This document shows positions 1 to 8,116 of a stretch of 64,000 nt of DNA, piece by piece. The first letter of the stretch is position 1. Every line of letters starts with the position of its first letter. Location of the stretch: positions 3,906,001-3,970,000 of the forward strand of contig OZ244249.1 in assembly GCA_965217135.1 (NCBI GenBank). Direction: 5' to 3'. The translations under genes and the position numbers were made by a program. The DNA is from HXMU1420-2 sp017643305. Its GTDB lineage: Bacteria; Pseudomonadota; Alphaproteobacteria; Rhodobacterales; Rhodobacteraceae. The notes under the pieces were generated by a model. The model was not told the DNA's origin. It worked only from the letters and a program-made list of their open reading frames with translations, and did not search any database.

Positions 1-1
1 G

Positions 2-190
2 GCGCTTGACGAAAGTCTTGTGTCCGGCCCTGCGAGCGAAGCGGAACCCGGGGATTGCCGCGTCGAGGCAAACCTTCAGGCACGTGTCACCGAAGTTCTG
101 GACGACATTGAAGCCAGCCTCGTCGCACGTCTGCGCGAAACAAAGATCACAGACTTTCACCCCAGCTCATGCAGTTATTGTAGCACGTGA
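2..190 (+). CDS. 3' end of an unidentified CDS
   Basis: An open frame enters from the left edge and stops at TGA 188-190, giving 62 residues of a C-terminus. It has a charged, probably helical stretch and ends in a small Cys cluster (SSCSYCST). Codon use looks like a genuine high-GC alphaproteobacterial frame. The Cys pair at the very end could bind a metal or iron-sulfur cluster, but the family is not recognised from this fragment. It converges with the rhodanese gene downstream. Confidence 0.45.
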   Translation, partial: ALDESLVSGPASEAEPGDCRVEANLQARVTEVLDDIEASLVARLRETKITDFHPSSCSYCST

Positions 191-375
191 AACCACCGCA
201 GTGTTTCGCGGGCCTTGGTGGCGAAAGATCGCTCTCCGCCCATCATGCCGGACGCACCACCCGCACGGCCCCAACTGCTGTTTTCCGGTTCAAGGGTCCG
301 ATCCTCAACCCTTCGCCAATTGTTGCACCCGCTCCAGCGCCTTAGGTTTTGTCAAACACCCTCTCAAACCCTGCG

Positions 376-394
376 CTGTTTTATTCAAAAACAG
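376..394. terminator. hairpin between convergent genes
   Basis: CTGTTTT and AAAACAG form a perfect 7 bp stem around ATTCA, lying 2 nt beyond the stop of the rhodanese gene on the minus strand. The A/T-rich arms can act in both directions, as expected between convergent genes. There is no long U-tract, so factor-independent termination is only likely. Confidence 0.45.
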
Positions 395-396
395 GG

Positions 397-795
397 TCAG
401 CTGATCTCTTCGACCGGACCGCCTGCTTTTTCCCAGGCGGTGAACCCGCCATCGATATGCGCAACCGGGGCCAATCCCATCTCCTGTGCCGCGAGGGTTG
501 CAAGCGCGGATCGCCAGGCCGAGGCGCAGTAGAACACGTAGGTTTTGTCCTGATTAAAGATATCTTTGTGATACGGGCTGTCCGGGTCGATCCAGAACTC
601 CAGCATGCCACGCGGGCAGGAAAATGCGCCAGGGATTTTGCCGGTGCGTTTGAGTTCGCGGTGGTCGCGCAGATCCACGATCACATGTGTGTCCGAGCCG
701 ACAAAGCCCATTGCTTCGTCCACCGGGATAGTCGTGATTTGCGAATTAGCCTCTGCAACCAGCGCCTTGGCACCCTTGGTAATGGTTTGCGGCAT
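397..795 (-). CDS. rhodanese-like domain protein
   Basis: A 132-residue single-domain rhodanese-like protein. It shows the fold's early VIVDLRDHRE strand-loop, the active-site Cys loop FYCASAWRSA and the C-terminal HIDGGFTAWEKAG motif typical of the family. Members transfer or carry sulfane sulfur. No signal peptide is visible, so it is probably cytoplasmic. The ATG has a good GGAGA ribosome site 6 nt upstream, which lies in the tail of the broken permease frame just upstream (9 nt gap). Because sulfur-carrier-like proteins belong to the adjacent PQQ locus, a link is possible, but the genes are on opposite strands and this is inference. Confidence 0.85.
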   Translation of the reverse strand: MPQTITKGAKALVAEANSQITTIPVDEAMGFVGSDTHVIVDLRDHRELKRTGKIPGAFSCPRGMLEFWIDPDSPYHKDIFNQDKTYVFYCASAWRSALATLAAQEMGLAPVAHIDGGFTAWEKAGGPVEEIS

Positions 796-804
796 GTCGT
801 TCTC

Positions 805-1227
805 CTATGCGCCCTGTCCAGCCCGGTCCCCGGGGTCAGAGCTAATATGTGCACATTCGGGCGCAGGCAGAAACAGGGAAACATCCGTCAGGTTGCGGAA
901 ACCCACCAGGCCGTTGCTGCACCCCAGGAATTCAACCATCAGCACAATCTGCCATATGATCGGCAACCCATTCCGCACAGCCACCGCCACAAGCGGCCAG
1001 AGCTGTGGCCAGACTTCGTGGCGCAGGCAGGCGATGGGCTGCATTCGGAACACCTGCGCCATGTCAGCGATGCCCGGGTCGCGGGCCACTACGGCATCCG
1101 AGATAAGGACCATCACGGGGTCGCCGCCATCGCGCTGGAGTGAGGCCAGTCGGATCATCTGATTTTCATACCGTCCAAAACGCCGCGATTGCGCCAGCCG
1201 CATTATCCGACCAAAGTGCATTGGCAT
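805..1227 (-). pseudogene. truncated ABC transporter permease (nitrate/sulfonate type)
   Basis: The frame encodes about 140 residues that match only the C-terminal part of a TauC/SsuC-like binding-protein-dependent permease. It has the cytoplasmic EAA-type coupling loop (DMAQVFRMQP, then LRHEVWPQLWP) followed by one or two hydrophobic segments and the EFLGCSNGLV motif. Intact members have about 250 residues and five to six membrane segments; the N-terminal half is missing here. The likely start is ATG 1227, but nothing upstream restores the lost part. It probably formed an operon with the rhodanese gene. I read it as a remnant. Confidence 0.6.
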
Positions 1228-1319
1228 TGCTGGGGACCGGTTGTTAGGGTCGCTTGGGTTTGGTTGAAAGAGACATTGGTGCCGCGCTTGTGCACCACCG
1301 CACCACGAGGAGACACAAG

Positions 1320-1766
1320 TTGAAGACATTGATTACTGCCGCGCTGGCGGCCGCTCTGCCGTTAGCCGCGATTGCGAATGACGACGATAACGGCGTGAGC
1401 TTTGGCGCGGCTGGTTTGCTGTCCAGCAAGAACAAATATGATCTAGAGCCTGTCCAGCTGTCTGCAGGCGTGCCGCTGACCAGTGCACCGTGGGAGCTGA
1501 AGTCTGGCCGGTATTATGAATTCGAAATCCAGGGCGACGGAAGCCAGGAACTGGCGCTGGTGGGTCCGGAGTTCTTCCGTGCGATCTGGATTGACGAGAT
1601 TGTGGTAAATGGACTGGAGATTCGGCCGCTGGGTTTGGACAGCGTCGAGTTTGACGATGCCGGCGAAATGGAAATTGGATTTATCGCGATCAAACCAGGC
1701 CGGTACTATATGAAAATCCCTGGATCAACGGGCGCTTCACAGCGGTTGGACATTGTCATCGAATAA
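1320..1766 (+). CDS. periplasmic protein of the PQQ-associated ABC operon
   Basis: Start chosen at TTG 1320, because AGGAGA lies 6-7 nt upstream and the frame then opens with a clean signal peptide (KTLITAALAAALPLAAIA) and a cleavage site near residue 20. An upstream ATG at 1254 would bury the signal. The mature protein is about 128 residues, acidic and beta-rich, with no Cys and no motif that I recognise. It overlaps the start of the ABC ATPase, so it is the first gene of that transporter operon. A periplasmic accessory role with the quinoprotein system is inferred from context only. Confidence 0.7.
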   Translation: MKTLITAALAAALPLAAIANDDDNGVSFGAAGLLSSKNKYDLEPVQLSAGVPLTSAPWELKSGRYYEFEIQGDGSQELALVGPEFFRAIWIDEIVVNGLEIRPLGLDSVEFDDAGEMEIGFIAIKPGRYYMKIPGSTGASQRLDIVIE

Positions 1767-2490
1767 CTTGGAAGACGGGCTGAGCATTCAAGGGCTCAGC
1801 CACACCTATGGTGCCAAACAAGCATTGGACAACGTTGCCTTCGACGTCAGGCCGGGGCAGTTCTGCGCGTTGCTTGGGCCGAACGGGGCGGGCAAATCTA
1901 CGCTGTTTTCACGGCTCACCCGGTTGATCAACGGGCCACCTGCGCAGATCATAATCGCAGGCGCAGATCTGCACCGCGCGCCGCGTCAGGCGCTGGCGCG
2001 GATGGGGATCGTGTTTCAGCAGCCCACGCTGGATCTGGACCTGACCGTCCGGCAAAACCTGCTGTATTTCGCTGCGTTGCAGGGCATCAGTGGCAAGGTG
2101 GCCCGTACACGGATCGAAGCTGCGCTGGAACGGCTGGCCATGGCGCACCGGGCGGGGGAAAAGGTGCGCGCGCTGAATGGCGGTCATCGGCGGCGGACCG
2201 AGATTGCGCGCGCTCTGTTGCACAAACCACAGGTCCTGTTGCTAGACGAAGCCACCGTGGGGCTGGATGCAGCCACGCGTCGGGATATCACCGCGCATAT
2301 GCATGACCTGTGCCAGACCGACAACATCGCGGTGCTGTGGGCGACGCATCTGACCGATGAAATCGCAAAACAGGATCAGGTTGTGGTGCTGCATGGTGGC
2401 AGGGTTATGGCCAATGACACGGCGGAGGCGATCTGTGGCGCAGAAACTCTGGAGGACCGCTTCCTCGCCATGACTGGGACCGCCCAATGA
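1753..2490 (+). CDS. PQQ-associated ABC transporter ATP-binding protein
   Basis: ATPase of about 245 residues with Walker A GPNGAGKST, Q-loop FQQPTLD, the unusual signature LNGGHRRR in place of LSGGQ, Walker B LLLDEATVGLD and H-loop ATH. The LNGGHRRR variant is characteristic of the ABC subfamily found beside PQQ-dependent alcohol oxidation genes (TIGR03864 type). The start is uncertain: TTG 1753 overlaps the preceding gene, and TTG 1768 in the same frame is an alternative. Its stop overlaps the permease start by 4 nt. The transported substrate is not known; export or uptake related to quinoprotein function is assumed. Confidence 0.9.
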   Translation: MSSNNLEDGLSIQGLSHTYGAKQALDNVAFDVRPGQFCALLGPNGAGKSTLFSRLTRLINGPPAQIIIAGADLHRAPRQALARMGIVFQQPTLDLDLTVRQNLLYFAALQGISGKVARTRIEAALERLAMAHRAGEKVRALNGGHRRRTEIARALLHKPQVLLLDEATVGLDAATRRDITAHMHDLCQTDNIAVLWATHLTDEIAKQDQVVVLHGGRVMANDTAEAICGAETLEDRFLAMTGTAQ

Positions 2491-3290
2491 ACGCCTATCT
2501 CACATCCCTGATGGCCGTGGTCACGCGGGAGGCGCTGCGGTTTGTCCAGCAGCGCGAACGCTTTGTTGCTGCGCTGGTCCGACCACTGGTGTGGCTGATT
2601 GTCTTCGCTGCCGGGTTTCGGGCTGCATTGGGCCTGTCAATCACGCCGCCTTATCAGACCTATATCACGTACGAAGTTTATATCGTGCCTGGGCTCTGTG
2701 GCATGATCATGTTGTTCAACGGCATGCAAAGTTCGCTTTCGCTGGTTTACGATCGTGAAATGGGCTCCATGCGGTTGTTGTTGACCAGCCCGATGCCACG
2801 ATGGTGGCTGCTGTTCAGCAAGCTGCTTGGGTCCACCGCCATTTCGATCCTTCAGGTCTATGTGTTCCTTTTGATCGCCGGGCTTTACGGGCTGATCAAC
2901 GGAATCGGCATGCCGGCATGGGGCTATGTCGCGGTGTTTCCGGCGCTGGTGGTCTGCGGTGTGATGCTGGGGGCGCTTGGCCTGTTTTTGTCCAGCTTCA
3001 TCAAGCAGTTGGAGAATTTTGCCGGAGTCATGAATTTTGTTATTTTCCCCATGTTTTTCCTGTCCTCGGCTTTGTACCCGCTGTGGAAAATGGCCGAAAA
3101 CGCCCCGTTCCTAGCCAAGATCTGCGCCGCCAATCCATTTACCCACGCTGTGGAACTGATCCGGTTTTCGCTCTACTTGCGTTGGGACGGGATGACCGCG
3201 CTCTGGAGTGTGCTGGCTGCCGTGGTTTTTGTCGGGTTGGCGGTCTGGGGTTATGATCCGGCGCGCGGCTCAAAGGGCAAGGGGCGTTGA
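2487..3290 (+). CDS. PQQ-associated ABC transporter permease (PedC-like)
   Basis: A 267-residue ABC-2 type membrane protein with six predicted hydrophobic segments, ending in a short basic cytoplasmic tail. The segment YDREMGSMRLLLTSPMPRWW is the coupling region typical of ABC-2 exporters. It matches the permease family that accompanies PQQ alcohol dehydrogenases (PedC in Pseudomonas putida). Start ATG 2487 overlaps the ATPase stop (ATGA), so the two are translationally coupled. The matching substrate-binding protein lies in a separate minus-strand operon at 10042-11238. Confidence 0.9.
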   Translation: MNAYLTSLMAVVTREALRFVQQRERFVAALVRPLVWLIVFAAGFRAALGLSITPPYQTYITYEVYIVPGLCGMIMLFNGMQSSLSLVYDREMGSMRLLLTSPMPRWWLLFSKLLGSTAISILQVYVFLLIAGLYGLINGIGMPAWGYVAVFPALVVCGVMLGALGLFLSSFIKQLENFAGVMNFVIFPMFFLSSALYPLWKMAENAPFLAKICAANPFTHAVELIRFSLYLRWDGMTALWSVLAAVVFVGLAVWGYDPARGSKGKGR

Positions 3291-3726
3291 GATCAGGCAG
3301 GTTTCGCCACATTTGAAACGATCCGCGTAGGGGTGCCGCAGAGGATCAAAAGTTCGGTTGGCGATGGGCTGCGTGAAGCCACATGCGGCATCCAGCCCAT
3401 AGCGTTGCATGGGCTGAAATTCCCATTGTACGGTCCTGTTTTGCAGCTTGGCAGCACGCATGGAGGGCAGTTCCAAGCCCGTGCGGGGGCGATCAAATGA
3501 ATCTACAAAAGAAAGGCTAAAGCCATTTGTCTGAACATGCCCTATCCCCAAACATTTCCCGGACAAACACCGTAAACCATTTTTCAACCGCGCCTTGAGA
3601 TCATCGTCCTAGAGTATTTTCCCGGGAATTCCGGCAGGTTTGCAAAGCCAACAGAAATCAGGCGACAGTGGAAAAAAAGGGGCTTAAGCTGCTTAACAAC
3701 TTGGACCCCAGATTTTGGAGCGAGAA
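3291..3726. other. 436 bp intergenic region upstream of the regulator gene
   Basis: No convincing gene. A 105-codon minus-strand frame (3270-3587) overlaps the permease stop and has no recognisable family, although its C-terminal half (Cys-containing, ending near 3270) looks more protein-like than random. The region holds the promoter of the response regulator gene, including the repeated motif at 3618-3633 and a shorter copy, TTTCCCGG, near 3555. Confidence 0.5.
3618..3633. promoter_or_regulatory. TTTCCCGGGAATTCCG promoter motif, copy 1
   Basis: A 16-bp sequence made of two overlapping palindromes (TTCCCGGGAA and GGAATTCC). It begins 109 nt upstream of the response regulator start codon. 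An identical copy lies 108 nt upstream of the 2Fe-2S subunit gene at 6810. Equal spacing to two start codons suggests an operator or activator site; the cognate protein is unknown. Confidence 0.55.
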
Positions 3727-4398
3727 ATGGTACAAGAAACGGTTCAAGAATGGGCACTGATCGTCGACGATCACCCACTGTTTTGTGACGCGTTAGAACT
3801 GACGCTCAAGGCTGTGTCCAATGTCCAGAACATGAGCGCCGTCGGCAGTATGGAAGCAGCCATTGACGCGCTACATATGCGATCACCCCCCGCATTGATT
3901 GTGCTGGACCTGAACCTGCCGGACGTGGATGGGCTGGACGGATTGATCAAGCTGCGGTCGACGACCCGGCTGTGCCCGATCATCGTTGTCTCCTCCATGT
4001 GTGACAACAGCATCATCAGCGGTAGCCTGCAGGCAGGCGCAAATGGGTTCGTGCCCAAGCATAGCCGCCGCGCGGTGTTCCAGGAAGCCATTCAGGCAAT
4101 TTCCGCGAACGAAGTATACCGGCCACCAGGATACGTGGAAACGTCGCCACGCGGGGATGGTCAGGACGTAGTGGAACGGCTGGCTTCGCTTACGCGGCAG
4201 CAAAGCTGTATTCTGGAGCTGATCTGCGATGGGAAGCTGAACAAACAAATCGCGTACGAGCTTTCAATCGCCGAGACCACGGTCAAAGCGCACGTCACCG
4301 CGATCATGCGCAAGCTGGATGTGCAAAGCCGGACCCAGGCCGTGCTGGTGGCGCAGAAAGCGAAATTCTCGAACGTGCAATCCGAACCGACGGTGTAG
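3727..4398 (+). CDS. LuxR/NarL-family response regulator (ErbR/AgmR-like)
   Basis: A 223-residue two-domain regulator. The receiver domain has the acidic pair in LIVDDHP, the phospho-acceptor in LIVLDLNLPD (Asp61) and the conserved Thr/Ser and Lys positions. The C-terminal LuxR helix-turn-helix reads LNKQIAYELSIAETTVKAH. ATG 3727 is preferred over TTG 3715 because GGAG sits 6 nt before it. Regulators of this type next to a NahK/ErcS-like kinase control PQQ-dependent ethanol oxidation in Pseudomonas (ErbR/AgmR). The neighbouring kinase is its probable partner. Confidence 0.88.
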   Translation: MVQETVQEWALIVDDHPLFCDALELTLKAVSNVQNMSAVGSMEAAIDALHMRSPPALIVLDLNLPDVDGLDGLIKLRSTTRLCPIIVVSSMCDNSIISGSLQAGANGFVPKHSRRAVFQEAIQAISANEVYRPPGYVETSPRGDGQDVVERLASLTRQQSCILELICDGKLNKQIAYELSIAETTVKAHVTAIMRKLDVQSRTQAVLVAQKAKFSNVQSEPTV

Positions 4399-4438
4399 GT
4401 TGGGCCAAGACCGACGCAGCCGGGATTGAACTCATTCG

Positions 4439-6688
4439 ATGAGGGAGGCGAAACTGGACATTCTCGATCCTTCGGAGTCCTTGGAAGCTCGCAACGTTCG
4501 GCTGGAACGCATTATTGCCGCGCTGGTGCGGCGGGCGGAACAGACCGGAGATGCCTCCGAAGGAGCCTATGACCAGTTCCAGTTGGCTGCGCGTCTGGAA
4601 GCACAGATGCAGCGCCAAAGCGCTGATTTGCGGCGCACGCGCGAAGTGCTTTCGGAAACCAATGTTCTGCTGGGAATCGCCAACACCGAAGCCGAAACCG
4701 CCCGATCGCAGTTGGCCGAAGCCGTTGAGGTGATCGCGCAGGGCTTTGCCCTGTTCGGTTCCGATGAGCGGATGGTCATCTGCAACAAGCATTTTTGCGA
4801 CAACCTGGAAGAGGTAAAGGCACACCTCAAGCCGGGGCTGGAATTTGAACGCTACATTCAGTTGCTCAGCACCAGCGGACTGGTCGATGTATCCGAACAG
4901 GGCACGCCCGAAGCTTGGGCGGCCTGGCGGCAGCAGATGCACCATCGGCCTTGGTCGATCTTCAACGTTACGCTGACCAACGGGCTGATTTTTCAGGTCA
5001 GCACCCAGCGCATTTCGTCCGGCGCGACCGTTCTGATCCATTCGGATGTAACGCATCTGGTGCTGAATGAACGCCGCGAGCGCGATGCGATCGTCGAACG
5101 GCAGGCCCTGCTGCTGCAGATGACGCTGGAACATCTGGATCAGGCTGTTTGCATCTTTGACACCGAAGGCAAGCTGATCGGTCAGAACCAGCGGCTGACA
5201 GAAAAACTGCGCCTGCCTGCCGGGCTGAAAAAGAGCGACCTGAACATTCGCGGGATCCTCAATCACCTGCGAAAGTGCGCGGTGTTCACGACTGCGGTTG
5301 GATTTGACGATTTGCAGAGCTGGGTCGCTGACCCTTCGTCGCTACCGCCTGGGGCCTTTGAACTGGTACTCGACGGGATGGTGACGCTGGCGATGTCCTG
5401 CAAGACAATCCAAAGTTGGGGCATCGTGTTCAGCTTCACTGATATCAGCGCGGAACGGGCGGCGCGGGATGCGATGCATGCGCTGAACGAACAGCTGGAA
5501 CGCCGTGTTCAGGAACGGACCGAGGCGCTAGGCACGGCGTTGCAAAAGGCCGAACGCGCGACGGCGACCAAGTCGCGCTACCTGGCGGCGGCCAGCCATG
5601 ACCTGATGCAGCCGCTGTCTTCGGCCAAGCTTTTTGTATCTGCCATTTCCGATGCGGCCGACAGCCCGGACATTGTAGACATCGCGCAGAAGACCGCGAC
5701 ATCGTTGGCGCATCTGCAGGACATAATCGAAGCGCTGATGGATATTTCCAGGCTGGATTCCGACCGGGTGGTAATGGACTTGCAGCCGCTGAACCTGAAC
5801 CGCGTTTTCCAGACACTGCAGGAGCAGTTCGCGCCGTTGGCCGAACGCAAGGGATTGGCCTTGACCATCGTGCCGTCCAACCTGCTGGTGGAAAGCGATC
5901 CGGGCTATTTGCGGCGCATTCTGGAAAACCTCATTTCAAATGCAGTGCGATACACTGATAGCGGCCGGATTATTTTGGGCGCTCGGCGACGCGGGTCGCG
6001 CGCCCGGATCGAAGTACGCGACACCGGGCGCGGGTTGCGACAGTCAGACCAGTCGATGATCTTCGAGGAGTTTTGCAAGGTGGACCGCAGCGCCTCCGAA
6101 GGGTTGGGATTGGGCTTGGCCATTGTTAAACGGGCCAGTAAGGCGCTGGATCATCCAATCGACATCTGGTCTGAACTAGGCCGAGGCAGCTGTTTTTCCG
6201 TCTCTGTCCCCATTCTGGACGACATCTGGGCAGCCGAAGCCGCGCAGGACCCCGAGGCCACAGAGATCGCGGATCCTGCGTGTGACGGGTTAATCGTTTT
6301 GCTGGTGGAAAACGACACCCAGCTCAACAGTGCGCTGTCAATGCAGATCGAAGCCTGGGGCGCTTTGGCGGTGCCTGCCCTGTCCGCGGCAGACGCGCTG
6401 AAGATGCTGGACGAAGAAGGGCTGGAGCCAGATGCGATGGTACTGGATTACCAACTGGGCGACGGTATGACCGGTCTCGACCTGTTCAATCTGGCATTGG
6501 ACAAATACGGCCCGGTACCAGGGCTGATGATGACCACCAACACATCAGAATCAGTACTGGAGGAATCGCGCGCGGAGGGCCTGGACGCGGTCAACAAGCC
6601 AGTCGACCGAGCGCGATTACTGGATTTTCTGAACGCCACAGCCCGTGGACAAAGGGGTGCGCGCCGCACGCATTCCGACAATGAGTAA
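4439..6688 (+). CDS. PAS-containing hybrid sensor histidine kinase (NahK/ErcS'-like)
   Basis: A 749-residue cytoplasmic kinase with no membrane segments. Order: N-terminal coiled coil (about 1-85), two PAS-type domains (about 90-340), a second coiled coil ending in QERTEALGTALQKAERATA, HisKA with the H-box AAASHDLMQPLSS (His387), HATPase_c (N-box LENLISNAVRYT, G-box GRGLR and GLGLGLAI) and a C-terminal receiver with Asp670 in VLDYQLGDG. This layout and the HDLMQPL box match Pseudomonas NahK/ErcS', which sits in the exa/pqq regulatory cluster. It lies 40 nt behind the response regulator gene. A FIST-domain protein that could modulate it is encoded at 20967. Confidence 0.88.
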   Translation: MREAKLDILDPSESLEARNVRLERIIAALVRRAEQTGDASEGAYDQFQLAARLEAQMQRQSADLRRTREVLSETNVLLGIANTEAETARSQLAEAVEVIAQGFALFGSDERMVICNKHFCDNLEEVKAHLKPGLEFERYIQLLSTSGLVDVSEQGTPEAWAAWRQQMHHRPWSIFNVTLTNGLIFQVSTQRISSGATVLIHSDVTHLVLNERRERDAIVERQALLLQMTLEHLDQAVCIFDTEGKLIGQNQRLTEKLRLPAGLKKSDLNIRGILNHLRKCAVFTTAVGFDDLQSWVADPSSLPPGAFELVLDGMVTLAMSCKTIQSWGIVFSFTDISAERAARDAMHALNEQLERRVQERTEALGTALQKAERATATKSRYLAAASHDLMQPLSSAKLFVSAISDAADSPDIVDIAQKTATSLAHLQDIIEALMDISRLDSDRVVMDLQPLNLNRVFQTLQEQFAPLAERKGLALTIVPSNLLVESDPGYLRRILENLISNAVRYTDSGRIILGARRRGSRARIEVRDTGRGLRQSDQSMIFEEFCKVDRSASEGLGLGLAIVKRASKALDHPIDIWSELGRGSCFSVSVPILDDIWAAEAAQDPEATEIADPACDGLIVLLVENDTQLNSALSMQIEAWGALAVPALSAADALKMLDEEGLEPDAMVLDYQLGDGMTGLDLFNLALDKYGPVPGLMMTTNTSESVLEESRAEGLDAVNKPVDRARLLDFLNATARGQRGARRTHSDNE

Positions 6689-6701
6689 GAATTTAGTCTG
6701 G

Positions 6702-6717
6702 TTTCCCGGGAATTCCG
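6702..6717. promoter_or_regulatory. TTTCCCGGGAATTCCG promoter motif, copy 2
   Basis: Identical 16-bp match to 3618-3633, starting 108 nt upstream of the 2Fe-2S subunit gene. It lies 14 nt after the kinase stop codon. It suggests common control of the regulator gene and the molybdenum hydroxylase genes. Confidence 0.55.
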
Positions 6718-6809
6718 CTAGGCGGTTTTCGATCTGAGACCCATCATCCGATGCTACCGAAGAGCTGCCGCTGCTGAGCGGCCTGTCTTGGTTTGATGGG
6801 GAGGTATCG

Positions 6810-7262
6810 ATGAAGCAACTCAATGTGAACGGCGTAGCAGCCAGTGTCGATCTCGACGATGACACCCCACTGCTCTGGGCCATTCTTGAGCAGCTAAAAC
6901 TCACTGGCACCAAATTTGGATGCGGAGCCGCGCTGTGCGGTGCGTGCACCGTGCATGTGAACGGAGAAGCCGTGCGGTCTTGTCAGACCCCGGTCGGCGA
7001 TCTGGAAGACGACGCCGAGGTGACAACGATCGAGGGGCTGCACCCAACCCGCGATCACCCGCTGCCACTGGTCTGGATCGAAGAACAGGTGCCGCAGTGC
7101 GGCTATTGCCAGTCTGGTCAGATCATGCAAGCCGCGGACCTGCTGTCCAACAATCCGAATCCGAGCGATCAGGAAATTGTGGACGCAATGAGCGGAAATC
7201 TCTGCCGCTGCATGACCTATGACCGCATTCAAAGCGCAATCAAGCGCGCAGCCAAAGCGTGA
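6810..7262 (+). CDS. 2Fe-2S subunit of a molybdenum hydroxylase (isoquinoline 1-oxidoreductase alpha-like)
   Basis: A 150-residue small subunit of the xanthine oxidase family. The N-terminal plant-type ferredoxin domain carries FGCGAALCGACTVHVNG plus a later Cys (VRSCQTP). The C-terminal domain carries the second cluster, CGYCQSGQ and GNLCRCMTY. A strong GGGGAGG ribosome site precedes ATG 6810. The usual partner is the molybdopterin large subunit encoded next, but that gene has lost most of its middle, so this subunit may have no functional partner. In intact loci such enzymes oxidise aldehydes or N-heterocycles and pass electrons to cytochrome c. Confidence 0.9.
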   Translation: MKQLNVNGVAASVDLDDDTPLLWAILEQLKLTGTKFGCGAALCGACTVHVNGEAVRSCQTPVGDLEDDAEVTTIEGLHPTRDHPLPLVWIEEQVPQCGYCQSGQIMQAADLLSNNPNPSDQEIVDAMSGNLCRCMTYDRIQSAIKRAAKA

Positions 7263-7273
7263 TGGAGGACGGT

Positions 7274-7927
7274 ATGACAAAACATTATAAACCCGAAGTC
7301 TCCCGCCGCGCGTTCCTGATTGGAGCCGGGTTTGCGACCACCGTTCTGACGATAGGATACACGGTTCTGCCGATTGGTGTTTCCCCGGCCGAAGCGGCCG
7401 CGAACAACATGTTCTCCCCCAGCATGTTATTTGACATGCACGCGGACGGCCGCGTTGTGGTGAACGTGAGCAAATCGGAGATGGGCCAGCACGTTGGCAC
7501 CGCTCTGGCACAAATCCTTGCGGATGAGCTGGAATGCGAATGGGACAAGATCGAACTGAACCATATTGGATTTGATCCGGCGTTCGGCCTGCATGTGACC
7601 GGTGGATCCTGGTCGGTCAACTGGTCCTTCGACGCCATGTCGCGCGCCGGTGCTGCTAGTCGCAAGGCGCTGATCGAAGCGGCCATGACCAGGTTTGGCG
7701 GCGCAGCTTCCGAATACACCGCCGAAAACGGCGTGGTCTCAGGACGCGGCAATTCCATTACCTACGACGAACTGGTCGCAGGCGGGATCGAACCGCGCAC
7801 GATGGGTGAGCCTGCGACCACCTCGGTGGCCCCGGCGATTACCAACGCGATCCAGATGGCAGTTGGCGCACGGGTCCGCACCGTGCCGATCACAGCGGAG
7901 CGTGTGAAAGTAGCAATGGACACCTGA
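7274..7927 (+). pseudogene. molybdopterin large subunit with large in-frame internal deletion
   Basis: The frame starts at ATG 7274 behind GGAGG and encodes 217 residues; intact IorB-type subunits have about 720-750. Residues 1 to about 170 match the family N-terminus: twin-arginine signal SRRAFLIGAGF, then the SKSEMGQHVGTALAQILADE segment. The last 40 or so residues (MGEPATTSVAPAITNAIQMA onward) match the extreme C-terminus, which carries the conserved GEP motif. Everything between, including most of the molybdopterin-binding region, is absent without a frameshift; the join is near 7770-7805. It is very unlikely to be an active hydroxylase. Confidence 0.75.
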
Positions 7928-7956
7928 TCCAAAGCCTTATAGCGAAGTCGAACGCG

Positions 7957-7979
7957 CCGTCGATGACGGGGTGTTTTTC
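7957..7979 (+). terminator. possible rho-independent terminator
   Basis: CCGTC-GAT-GACGG forms a short 5 bp stem followed by GGTGTTTTT, 30 nt after the stop of the deleted large subunit. The stem is short, so this is tentative. The remaining sequence up to 8116 holds no gene that I can support. Confidence 0.35.
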
Positions 7980-8116
7980 GTTTTGGGTTTATCCTGAACT
8001 GGTGCGGTTGAGAGAATAGGCGACTGGAATCTCTGAAAGGTTTCTGCTCGATTTCTTTCTAAAGCATCGGACCTTGTCGGAACGGCTCCGTTTCTGGTGT
8101 GCAGGATTGGGCCCCG

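Noticed and set aside
3270..3587. 105-codon minus-strand frame downstream of the ABC permease
   Set aside because: It overlaps the permease stop, has no clear ribosome site and no recognisable family. The C-terminal 60 residues look somewhat protein-like, so it could be a fragment, but I cannot support a gene.
4304..5266. 320-codon minus-strand frame across the regulator and kinase genes
   Set aside because: It lies opposite the well-supported kinase; composition (Gln/Leu/Arg-rich) is that of an antisense shadow.
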